Shown: positions 36,247 through 42,717 of the stretch, piece by piece
Layout of the letters: each line of letters opens with the position of its first letter
Numbering within the stretch: position 1 is the stretch's first letter
Source: Lachnospiraceae bacterium
GTDB taxonomy: Bacteria; Bacillota; Clostridia; Lachnospirales; Lachnospiraceae
Assembly: GCA_029068555.1 (NCBI GenBank)
Contig: JAIECJ010000079.1
Span: 1 to 42,717, forward strand
Direction: 5' to 3'
DNA length: 42,717 nt
Made by a program: the position numbers and the translations under genes
The notes under the pieces: model-generated
The model's input: only the letters and a program-made list of their open reading frames with translations
What the model was told of the DNA's origin: nothing
Database searches by the model: none

Positions 36247-36599
36247 TGCCAGTCTCCCCCCTGTTCCTTACAATATTTTAATTCGATTGTAATTATGTTA
36301 TCCATGATGTCCAGAATCCGCTGCCGCTCCCTGTCAGGCAGGATGTCCAGGCGTTTTTCCATATCTTTTAATTTTTCAGACGTATAATTTGCCATCTCAC
36401 CCCCTAACAAAATATCCGCAGACACATTCAATGAATTTGCCAGGTTCATTAAGGTCTTTAAACTCGGAGATTTCTTTCCACACTCAATTCCAGAAATAAA
36501 TATAGCGCTACAGTCAATTTTCTCCGCCAGTTCTTCCTGACTATAGCCCTTCATCTCCCTGTACTTCTGTAATCGTCTGCCAAATAATCCTTTATCCAT
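36243..36599 (-). CDS. XRE-family transcriptional regulator
   Basis: The 118-residue protein has an N-terminal helix-turn-helix at 6-62 (LQKYREMKGYSQEELAEKIDCSAIFISGIECGKKSPSLKTLMNLANSL) and a C-terminal helix (about 70-110) probably used for dimer formation. AGGAGC sits before the ATG. It is the first gene of the XRE-sigma-anti-sigma cassette and overlaps the sigma gene by four bases, so it probably controls this cassette. The proposed operator region upstream is AT-rich with similar ACTATTAGTTATA and ACTAATGGTTATA blocks. Confidence 0.9.
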   Translation of the reverse strand: MDKGLFGRRLQKYREMKGYSQEELAEKIDCSAIFISGIECGKKSPSLKTLMNLANSLNVSADILLGGEMANYTSEKLKDMEKRLDILPDRERQRILDIMDNIITIELKYCKEQGGDWQ

Positions 36600-36646
36600 T
36601 TTTTAGCTCCTATGTAGTTTAAGATATATTACTATTAGTTATAAAA

Positions 36647-36675
36647 AGTATATATAAGTCTGTACTTTTCGTAAA
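36647..36675 (-). promoter_or_regulatory. Promoter of the XRE-sigma cassette
   Basis: On the minus strand a -35 TTTACG (36670-36675), a 17-bp spacer and a -10 TATACT (36647-36652), about 50 bases before the XRE start. Two related plus-strand blocks, ACTATTAGTTATA (about 36631-36643) and ACTAATGGTTATA (about 36700-36712), lie on either side of it and may be operators. Confidence 0.55.
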
Positions 36676-37290
36676 GCATCCCAAAATAATAGATGTAATA
36701 CTAATGGTTATAGTATAGATATTATTTGTCTCTTTAACTTTTGTTTATGAAATGTTAATTGTGGGATTTTTTCCTTGAAAAATAAGAATTTATTGAATTG
36801 ATTTTTAGAAATTACACCAACGGACTGATGACAGAACATTTAAAGAAACTGTTACAGCTTGGAAAACTGTCTGATCCCTGTCTTGATGTCCTGCGTAACC
36901 TTTCACTGCTTTCTGCCTCTGGTGTATTAAAAGTGCTTTCAAAAACTGGATGAAACTGCCTTCATTAAATGTATCTTTTTAGGAATCCTATGCCCATTTT
37001 CCCATCTATTTTCATCAAAAAAGAGCCTAACACACTCTCCCCAAAGTGTATGGCTCCCAAACTCGCATTTTTTGAGTCCGCCTTTATTAAATTGGCTGCT
37101 GGCAATTGCAGTAATAGCTGCAACCCTTCTTTCCTTTGTGTCCATTCGATACCATTTACCGCATTTTGTGCAGCCTTATCGTAGAATGCTGTGTAAGCGC
37201 AGAATAGCATTACGGCATCCAGTTCTGCCACCATAAGCTCCTGAAGGATATCTTTGAAGCTGTCCCTGAGCAGGGTGTAGACATCAAACT
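36676..37290. pseudogene. Gene-poor stretch with coding remnants
   Basis: No intact gene is seen in these 615 bases. On the plus strand, 36810-36953 encodes a protein-like tail with no start or ribosome site (NYTNGLMTEHLKKLLQLGKL...DVLRNLSLLSASG, then stop). It reads like the helical C-terminal part of a larger NTPase/TPR-type protein. On the minus strand, 37234-36965 gives an 89-residue frame (MVAELDAVMLFCAYTAFYDKAAQN...) that stays open upstream into the end of the ABC ATPase gene but has no ribosome site. I cannot name either. The likely reading is debris of genes lost by deletion or insertion at the border between the ABC block and the sigma cassette. Confidence 0.3.
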
Positions 37291-37935
37291 TTATCGCACA
37301 GCTTTTATATTCCCCGATTCCATGCTGTAAACGTGGTCACAAAGAACGTTTATATCTTCTGCATTATGGCTTGCAATTAAAATAATTTTTCCCTTTTTCT
37401 TAAAATCAAGAAACAGATTTCTCATTTCATTTACACCATGATTATCTAATCCATTAAACGGTTCATCCAAAATTAAAAATTCTGGTTCTTCCATAATTGC
37501 TTGTGCTATAGCCAGTCTTTGACGCATTCCCATGGAATATTTTCCTACATGTTTTTTTGATTTTGGATTAAGCCCCACTTTATCCATTATGCCTTCTAAA
37601 TATGGTCTATTATTTTTATTATTTATCATATATAAATACTCCAAGTTTTTTATTCCTGAATAATTTTTTAAGAAAGCTGGCTCTTCAATAATAATACCTG
37701 CAGAGGAAAGGACGTCTGCATGCTTTTCTCTTTTTATGCCATTTATTACAATCTCACCTGAATCCAAAGATAACAAGCCACATATTAATTTAAATAAAAC
37801 TGTTTTTCCAGCTCCGTTTCTTCCTATAATTCCAGTAATCTCTCCTTGATTACATTCCAAATTAACATTGCTCAGTACCTGTGTTTTACCAAAATATTTA
37901 CTTACATCTATCACTTTTATTTTTTTATCCTGCAT
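37291..37935 (-). CDS. ABC transporter ATP-binding protein
   Basis: The 214-residue ATPase has Walker A GRNGAGKT (38-45), signature YSMGMRQ (133-139; the MGM form is common in drug and bacteriocin-type exporters), Walker B FLILDEP (153-159) and the switch histidine His190 in IASHN. It would power the two membrane proteins encoded just upstream. The start at 37935 lies seven bases after GAGGAG, which itself contains the end of the preceding permease. It is the last gene of the lipoprotein-permease-permease-ATPase operon. Closest in style to small exporters that protect against or secrete peptides; the substrate is unknown. Confidence 0.92.
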   Translation of the reverse strand: MQDKKIKVIDVSKYFGKTQVLSNVNLECNQGEITGIIGRNGAGKTVLFKLICGLLSLDSGEIVINGIKREKHADVLSSAGIIIEEPAFLKNYSGIKNLEYLYMINNKNNRPYLEGIMDKVGLNPKSKKHVGKYSMGMRQRLAIAQAIMEEPEFLILDEPFNGLDNHGVNEMRNLFLDFKKKGKIILIASHNAEDINVLCDHVYSMESGNIKAVR

Positions 37936-37939
37936 AAAA

Positions 37940-38788
37940 TCACTCCTCATCTATCCAATTTAAATCTTTTATATGTATCCTTTTTAAGGAAATAAAACAT
38001 AATACAAATGTAAAAATCACTGTCATAAAAATAACAATAGATAACGAAGGCGCATTTTTACATACTCTCCCATATAATAAAAGTAGATTTAACCAAGAAA
38101 ATGGTGAAATAAAGCTAATCCACTGCTGATATAAATACAAGTTAGCAAATACTACTGGCAAAATTGAAAAAAAGGTTCCCATGAGCACCGCAATTGTTCT
38201 ATTAATATAAATACTTAACGCAAACATAATCATTCCGACTAATCCAGTAGATATGCATAGAGTTATTAAAAATATGGATATTGTTATCACTGCATTATGT
38301 TCATTAATCAATTCATAAGAGAAAAATAATTTTACGTTATATTCTGAACCTGCATTTGTCATAGCAAGTGAATTATATAATTTCCCCCATTCTGTAGTCC
38401 ACTCCAGACATGGAAGCAATGGCAATATACTTAAAATCCACTCGATAGCTGATAGCAGGATAGCTGATAGCCAAATTCTTAACATTTTAGTATATACCCA
38501 CTGCTTTCTTCCTTGCCTCATTAATACATACATTTCATTTCTTTGCATAAATGGTATGTTAGAATAAAAATAAATTACAGAAATCCCATATACAAATAAA
38601 AAATATACATTTTGTCCTGTAAAGGGTAATATCCAAGGTGATGCAGGATAATCAGCCACAATGGAAAATTGTTTTACTTTATTAATATAGTAGTGCAAAA
38701 TAAAAAATTGGAATATACAAAAAACCAGCAACCGTTTACTGAAAAAATTATTAATAAAATCTTGCCATACACACCTTACTTTATTCAC
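37940..38788 (-). CDS. ABC transporter permease (second)
   Basis: The 282-residue membrane protein has about six hydrophobic helices (for example RLLVFCIFQFFILHYYI, NVYFLFVYGISVIYFY, ITISIFLITLCIST, LSIVIFMTVIFTFVLCFI). Translation starts with GTG at 38788, after GAGGAGG; the first 8 bases overlap the previous permease. It ends two codons before the ATPase start, so coupling is tight. It belongs to the ABC-2-like group by topology but shows no named motif. The gene is strongly AT-rich. Confidence 0.8.
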   Translation of the reverse strand: MNKVRCVWQDFINNFFSKRLLVFCIFQFFILHYYINKVKQFSIVADYPASPWILPFTGQNVYFLFVYGISVIYFYSNIPFMQRNEMYVLMRQGRKQWVYTKMLRIWLSAILLSAIEWILSILPLLPCLEWTTEWGKLYNSLAMTNAGSEYNVKLFFSYELINEHNAVITISIFLITLCISTGLVGMIMFALSIYINRTIAVLMGTFFSILPVVFANLYLYQQWISFISPFSWLNLLLLYGRVCKNAPSLSIVIFMTVIFTFVLCFISLKRIHIKDLNWIDEE

Positions 38789-39563
38789 AGATTTTCCTCC
38801 TCAGAATTTTAATTAAGAGTTTTCTAATCAAAAATAAGTTTATAGCCGCTATAATAATCACCAACAACACAGATAAAAAGTCGTTTAAAAAAATATTATT
38901 TGAAGGTGAAAAAATCATGGACAAATTAAGCATTCCAGAGGAAATTCCTGACAAAATGTAATCCATAAAATAATATATAATCATTGGGGCTGATAATACA
39001 AGCATACGATTTGAAATATACATGGAACAATAGGCTGCCCATAGAGATAAAATTCCTGCCAATACACTATATTGAATTCCGTACAGAAAATAATACATGG
39101 AATACCATTTATGTATTAAAAAAAATCTTAATCTCCCAGAATGAATGATATGATTGTATTGTAAACCGGATACATCCACCCACGCTAATTTAAAATGCAA
39201 AATGCATACAAATAAAAATATAGCGAGTGTAACTGAATACATTGTTACAAAAAAAATACTTAATATCCTAGCAGAGACGTACCTTTCAATATCCCCACGA
39301 ATAACTTGCTGCATAATATATTTATGCTCTATGTCCTCACAAAAACTATCTGCAAAAGCAATGGCTCCACATACTAATACCATCATAGCTGGCATTCCAT
39401 ACATAACAATAGAAAAAACATATAATACATCTGTGTCTAAAGCAATGCCTTCCTGCGTTGAAAACAATAACACACCTATGGCCAATACCACTGATATAAT
39501 AAATTTCATTGAATACATAGACCTCTTAAGGTCCGTTTTCAAATAGTAACAAAATTTTCTCAA
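38781..39563 (-). CDS. ABC transporter permease (first)
   Basis: The 260-residue protein has about six membrane helices (MKFIISVVLAIGVLLFS, VFSIVMYGMPAMMVLVCGAIAFADSF, ILSIFFVTMYSVTLAIFLFVC, FLSVLLVIIIAAINLFLI). The start codon is TTG at 39563, overlapping the lipoprotein stop as TTGA, with AAAGGAG eight bases upstream inside the previous gene. The stretch around residues 70-85 (CEDIEHKYIMQQVIRG) resembles the loop of ABC-2 type exporters. It probably forms a heterodimer with the next gene's product. Substrate unknown. Confidence 0.8.
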   Translation of the reverse strand: MRKFCYYLKTDLKRSMYSMKFIISVVLAIGVLLFSTQEGIALDTDVLYVFSIVMYGMPAMMVLVCGAIAFADSFCEDIEHKYIMQQVIRGDIERYVSARILSIFFVTMYSVTLAIFLFVCILHFKLAWVDVSGLQYNHIIHSGRLRFFLIHKWYSMYYFLYGIQYSVLAGILSLWAAYCSMYISNRMLVLSAPMIIYYFMDYILSGISSGMLNLSMIFSPSNNIFLNDFLSVLLVIIIAAINLFLIRKLLIKILRRKICE

Positions 39564-40702
39564 GGTATTATCTCCTTTGCTGTATGTGCATCTATAATAA
39601 CTTGAATACCATGTTGACCCTGTCCATTTTTTTCCACTCCCTTAACTATCCATACAGGTTTTATATCATATACTCCCATCCCTGAAGACAGATCAACATA
39701 ATAATATAATTCTGCTTGCGTTATTTCATATGTTGAACTTCCAAGTATTTGATTGTACTTATTAGCAACTGTTTCTGCAATAACATCCATAGGAACTAAT
39801 TGAATCCCCACCTCTTCATCAAAAATTTCAAAAACTTTTTCAATCTCCAAATACTCTATTCCATCTTTTGATACAAATGCTTGTATTGGAGCATTCGCAT
39901 CTGCCACATCTGAAAATATCTCACAATATACATGATAGAGCGGTAATCCCCTGTATATTTGATTTATGCAGAAATAATATCCTTCATCCAAACCAGACCA
40001 TTGATTTTTATATTGTGCTCTGTCAATATTTCCATCTACATCTTCATGATATTCTTGTGACTGCATACTATTATAATCCAGGGCATATCCCGTATAATCA
40101 TACTTACATTCAATATTCATTTCTACTAATGCATTATTTATTATTTGAAAAGCTTCATCACGGGTCATAAAGGACAGTTGTGATTCTGTGGAATATAAAT
40201 TTGCATTATACCTTTCATCTGCCGCATCAAGTACAAATGAGCTGCGTATGTATGGCATTAAATCCCTTTGCATATATGTCATTTGACTAGAAAGAGGGCC
40301 ATATGATAATGTTGTTTCCTCTGGACTAACATATGTTCCTGTATTTACCTCTTTCCCATACTCGTCCTTTTCTTCATAATTGTATGTATCATAATTATCA
40401 TTATTGCTAAATAATAGTTGAAATGCCTGACTCTCATTTACTTTTTGCATTTTTGCTTTCGCAGTAACCAGAGGTTCTTCTAAATCAGTATCAATAATAA
40501 CGTCCATCCTAAAATCCACATTTTCTATGGTATTTTCATAACTTGTCGGAAAAGTAATTTTATCATTAGAACTATCGTTTTCCGTAAAAGTTTCCATTAT
40601 TTCAACACTCATTTCATTTTCCTGTCCTTGCCCTACATTTTGGCACCCAAATAAAGACATAGAAAAAACTACAATCAATGTAAGACTTTGCCATTTTTTC
40701 AT
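39560..40702 (-). CDS. Exported lipoprotein of the ABC operon
   Basis: The 380-residue protein has signal peptide MKKWQSLTLIVVFSMSLFGC with lipidation at Cys20, then an acidic mature part. The middle (about 175-200, MTRDEAFQIINNALVEMNIECKYDYTG) and the C-terminal third (VGIQLVPMDVIAETVANKYNQILGSSTYEITQAELYYYVD; KPVWIVKG) read like YycH/PepSY-type folds in surface proteins, but I cannot name the family. AAAGGAG precedes the ATG. It overlaps the first permease, so it is an accessory part of that transporter: a substrate trap, immunity or sensing protein. That role is inference. Confidence 0.75.
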   Translation of the reverse strand: MKKWQSLTLIVVFSMSLFGCQNVGQGQENEMSVEIMETFTENDSSNDKITFPTSYENTIENVDFRMDVIIDTDLEEPLVTAKAKMQKVNESQAFQLLFSNNDNYDTYNYEEKDEYGKEVNTGTYVSPEETTLSYGPLSSQMTYMQRDLMPYIRSSFVLDAADERYNANLYSTESQLSFMTRDEAFQIINNALVEMNIECKYDYTGYALDYNSMQSQEYHEDVDGNIDRAQYKNQWSGLDEGYYFCINQIYRGLPLYHVYCEIFSDVADANAPIQAFVSKDGIEYLEIEKVFEIFDEEVGIQLVPMDVIAETVANKYNQILGSSTYEITQAELYYYVDLSSGMGVYDIKPVWIVKGVEKNGQGQHGIQVIIDAHTAKEIIP

Positions 40703-40767
40703 TTAAATTTCTCCTTTACAATAAACCCAAACCACCCGATGGTTTGCTCATATCCTATAAAGCCCCA

Positions 40768-40872
40768 TTACCTGCCAAAACTAAAAAATTGTTGATGTAC
40801 TTCCACCATTGCACCAGCTGCTCCATTGCCCTTTGGACTGTTTATTTTAGACACCACTTCTGTCTTTTTCAT
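40768..40872 (-). CDS. Possible 34-residue peptide
   Basis: A short frame reads MKKTEVVSKINSPKGNGAAG followed by AMVEVHQQFFSFGR. It lies in the 376-base gap between the secreted protein and the lipoprotein gene, 65 bases upstream of the latter. The Lys-rich start, SPKGNGAAG centre and aromatic tail look peptide-like. However, there is no Shine-Dalgarno sequence (upstream is TTTAATTCAA), no Cys, no double-glycine leader and no signal peptide. It may be a peptide made at low level, a leader, or a gene remnant. The rest of the gap holds only AT-rich promoter-like sequence and the hairpin at 41026. Confidence 0.3.
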   Translation of the reverse strand: MKKTEVVSKINSPKGNGAAGAMVEVHQQFFSFGR

Positions 40873-41025
40873 TTGAATTAAACGGTACGTTATAAATTTT
40901 ATACGATACAGGCATACATATTTGCATAATTTATATGTTTAAAAGACTTTTGTGTATTATAGATTTGAAATTTATACTGTAAGCTGCATAGGCAAAAGCA
41001 CGGTGTTTTTAGATTATCTTACAAA

Positions 41026-41062
41026 TAGTGGAATATCAGCGAGTTACTCTGATATTCCACTA
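41026..41062 (-). terminator. Terminator-like hairpin after the agr-linked secreted protein
   Basis: TAGTGGAATATCAG and its exact reverse complement enclose a nine-base loop, 17 bases after the stop of the secreted protein. Only a short TTTG follows on the minus strand. It probably ends the agrD-agrB-secreted protein transcript and separates it from the ABC operon. Confidence 0.65.
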
Positions 41063-41078
41063 AACTCAAAAACATTCT

Positions 41079-41519
41079 TTACGGAGTATAACGTCCAACC
41101 ACATTAAGCGTATCTCCTGATGCCGATGCCCCAAATCTTCCCTGTAAATAATAATATTCTCCTGAAGGAGCATATTTGTTATAGGCTTCATCTTTTCTTA
41201 CGCCTACGGAGGAAGCACTACCCAATGCGATTTCTTTATTTGAGTGAACGCTTGTATCATTCAATTTGATGGACTGTACATAAACCGTTCCCGTACCCAC
41301 AAAACCAGTTGCACGTACATACCACCTATTTTCATAATCAGAACCGCCTGCCTTCAAAGTTCTTTTTGATAAATTATCCTGCTGGTATCCAGAGCTATTT
41401 ACCGTCAACGTAAATTCTTTTGTTTCTGCATGAGCAAGTATTCCCGTTGATAATAACATTATCATGCATAATCCAAATGCAAAAAATTTTTTTCCTCTTA
41501 GTTTTTGTGTTTTTGCCAT
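41079..41519 (-). CDS. Small secreted protein, DUF2712-like
   Basis: The 146-residue protein has a signal peptide (MAKTQKLRGKKFFAFGLCMIMLLSTGILAHAE, cleavage near residue 32). The mature part is about 114 residues and beta-rich, with no Cys (FTLTVNSSGYQQDN; NRWYVRATGFVGTGTVYVQSIKL; YYLQGRFGASASGD; end VVGRYTP). The order 'basic R-W/Y...GTGTV...LQGRFG...GRYTP' resembles DUF2712 exported proteins, which commonly sit next to ABC transporter genes; the match is by eye and weak. The start is set by GGAGG eight bases upstream. It follows agrB by 140 bases on the same strand and precedes the ABC operon, so it may be a signal-regulated secreted factor. Confidence 0.65.
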   Translation of the reverse strand: MAKTQKLRGKKFFAFGLCMIMLLSTGILAHAETKEFTLTVNSSGYQQDNLSKRTLKAGGSDYENRWYVRATGFVGTGTVYVQSIKLNDTSVHSNKEIALGSASSVGVRKDEAYNKYAPSGEYYYLQGRFGASASGDTLNVVGRYTP

Positions 41520-41658
41520 ATTAAATTCCTCCATTCCGCATTACATATAAAATTTTTGTATTGTTGTTTTGTGAAATCAATGACAATTCCCATTATCCCT
41601 GTTTCTGTCATAATTTCAACCCTTCTTGCACCAAACGACATTTTTCGCCTTCGTTTGG

Positions 41659-42237
41659 TCATTTTGCTTCATTTTTTACCATCTTTTCAACAATGCAGGG
41701 TAACTGTAATGCCGCTGATAAGATAATGCCTATTGAAATGCAAACCGAATATATATGTAGGTTATACCAGAACAAGACTACATCCACAAATAAAAAGATC
41801 ACTACAAACACAGCTGTTATCTTTTTATAAAGGTTCATTTCGTCCTGACTCAATATCCTATTCTCATTGTCAATCGGGCTAAAGCAAATTAGGCTTACAG
41901 CCGCTCCTACAGTAAGAACCGCTAATTCCTTCCCACATTTGATAGAGCATGATAATGCGATGCACAGCAGCAATAACAGACATGAGCCTGTCAGACACGT
42001 CCATGCATGTTTCGTATGGTATCCCCCGCTAAACTTTCGGATTATCACAAATGGTATGATTATCATGACGCTTTCTCTGACACACCCCATACAAATACCG
42101 AACCCTACAGCTAGCAGCAGCGGGGACAATGACAAAAAAACGCTATATACAGCATACTGGTATAGCTCTTTGTCTGTATCTTTTATCATCTCACATCTTA
42201 TCAGCCAGTCCGTTATCGCATCTGCACATTTTTCCAT
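41659..42237 (-). CDS. agrB: AgrB family cysteine protease, cyclic-peptide processing
   Basis: A 192-residue polytopic membrane protease that removes the C-terminal part of AgrD and helps form the ring of the autoinducing peptide. The hallmark RKFSGGYHTKHAWTC holds catalytic His74 and Cys81, equivalent to S. aureus His77 and Cys84. Five to six hydrophobic helices follow the usual pattern, and the length is standard. The ATG overlaps the agrD stop as TAATG, so the two are translationally coupled. The kinase and regulator expected downstream are not adjacent; the nearest such pair lies at 32.2-34.3 kb on the same strand. Confidence 0.93.
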   Translation of the reverse strand: MEKCADAITDWLIRCEMIKDTDKELYQYAVYSVFLSLSPLLLAVGFGICMGCVRESVMIIIPFVIIRKFSGGYHTKHAWTCLTGSCLLLLLCIALSCSIKCGKELAVLTVGAAVSLICFSPIDNENRILSQDEMNLYKKITAVFVVIFLFVDVVLFWYNLHIYSVCISIGIILSAALQLPCIVEKMVKNEAK

Positions 42238-42386
42238 TATTTCTTTCTCCTGTATCTTGCTAAATCTTTTGGTGCTTTAGGCTGGTATATAATACAGCAT
42301 GATGCAGAGTTTGCATCAGCACGCAGAAATGTGTTCAAGGCTGATACCACCCCTTTTGCAACTGATTTTGATAACTTATCTTTCAT
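42237..42386 (-). CDS. agrD: AgrD-like cyclic autoinducer peptide precursor
   Basis: A 49-residue gene missed by usual length cut-offs. It begins MKDKLSKSVAKGVVSALNTF, an amphipathic leader, continues with a core ANSASCCIIY, and ends in a charged tail QPKAPKDLARYRRKK. The leader-core-tail order and the QPKxPKDL tail are the hallmarks of AgrD. AGGAGGAG stands just upstream of the ATG, and the stop overlaps agrB. Two adjacent cysteines (30, 31) are unusual. The ring could be a thiolactone from Cys30 or Cys31 to the Ile or Tyr at the core's end, or a Ser29 lactone. By alignment to the S. aureus DE-P-K-V-P tail the mature peptide may end at Ile33; the exact ends are not certain. Confidence 0.88.
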   Translation of the reverse strand: MKDKLSKSVAKGVVSALNTFLRADANSASCCIIYQPKAPKDLARYRRKK

Positions 42387-42447
42387 TGCAGTCTCCTCCT
42401 CTCTTAAGACTATCATTGATTTTCACATTGATTATGATACATGATTC

Positions 42448-42538
42448 TCACACAATAAACGAGCCCTTTTGCATGAACAAAACAATTCATGCTTACATTG
42501 GGGTAAAACAATACTTTTCACACAAAAAATATGTGTGA
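42448..42538 (-). promoter_or_regulatory. Inverted repeats in the agrD upstream region
   Basis: The region between agrD and the right-edge repeat (42387-42645) has no gene. It holds GCATGAA/TTCATGC (42471-42477 with 42486-42492), TCACACA/TGTGTGA (42518-42524 with 42532-42538) and a further TCACACAA at 42448-42455, so TTGTGTGA occurs twice in the same orientation 70 bp apart. A poor -10 CATAAT lies near the agrD side with no good -35. These are likely operator sites of the agr promoter, but the binding protein is unknown. Confidence 0.45.
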
Positions 42539-42645
42539 TACAGAAAATAATATGCAATAATTTATGTTTTTACATCTATAACAGAATATATCTGTATCGT
42601 ATTCTTTATTCCTTTTATTGCTATTGAGAGGTTTGTCCCAAAATC

Positions 42646-42717
42646 GTTACTGTTCACACCTACGCCAAAGTAGTGGGAATCATGCGCCAAAATGCTTGCC
42701 TTTTAGCATTTTGTGTG
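42646..42717 (+). repeat. 72-bp direct repeat, right copy (cut by window end)
   Basis: Matches 40-111 with one mismatch, same orientation. It runs to the last base of the window, so it probably continues beyond. The sequence before it (GTTTGTCCCAAAATC) differs from that before the left copy. Confidence 0.9.

Overview
The window looks like chromosome of a gut-type Lachnospiraceae bacterium (Gram-positive, Roseburia/Agathobacter/Eubacterium-like). This rests on gene content and style only: very large secreted carbohydrate-active proteins with Lachnospiraceae-type signal peptides and acidic Ser/Thr/Glu linkers, a tetrahydrofolate riboswitch in front of folT, DUF4317 and TPM-type proteins, an agr-like peptide signalling pair, and strong AGGAGG ribosome sites. 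No rRNA, tRNA or CRISPR array was seen. The species cannot be fixed from the window.

Layout. 1-2.3 kb (+ strand): a cluster of palindromic repeats, then promoter, THF riboswitch and folT. A 185-bp palindromic MITE-like element with TA-flanked terminal inverted repeats follows, then a membrane-anchored protein with an HPt-like four-helix motif. 2.4-27.9 kb (- strand): a 4,519-residue secreted protein with about 23 PPC-like beta-sandwich repeats, a 2,176-residue secreted GH13 amylase/pullulanase-type enzyme, a small lipoprotein, glycogen phosphorylase (glgP) and a coiled-coil protein. 28.0-29.5 kb (-): nicotinate phosphoribosyltransferase. 29.6-32.1 kb (+): a half copy of the MITE directly upstream of a DUF4317 gene and a polyproline/TPM membrane protein.

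32.2-42.4 kb (-): about 10 kb of genes on one strand, nearly all concerned with signalling, secretion or transport. In transcription order they are agrD (49 aa), agrB, a small secreted protein, a possible 34-aa peptide, a lipoprotein, two ABC permeases, an ABC ATPase, a gene-poor remnant, an XRE regulator, an ECF-like sigma factor, a DUF4367 anti-sigma-like protein, a second small secreted protein, a LytTR response regulator and an AgrC-type kinase. The ABC segment is visibly AT-richer than the starch genes.

How they may work together. The amylase would break down starch or related alpha-glucans outside the cell and GlgP would phosphorolyse alpha-1,4-glucan inside. The giant protein is probably a surface or secreted binding scaffold, though its ligand is unknown. 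In the right part, AgrB would process AgrD into a cyclic peptide that the AgrC-type kinase and LytTR regulator could sense, although the two halves are about 7 kb apart. The same 72-bp sequence, with one mismatch, lies in direct orientation at both ends of the window, so this block sits between two copies of an interspersed repeat.
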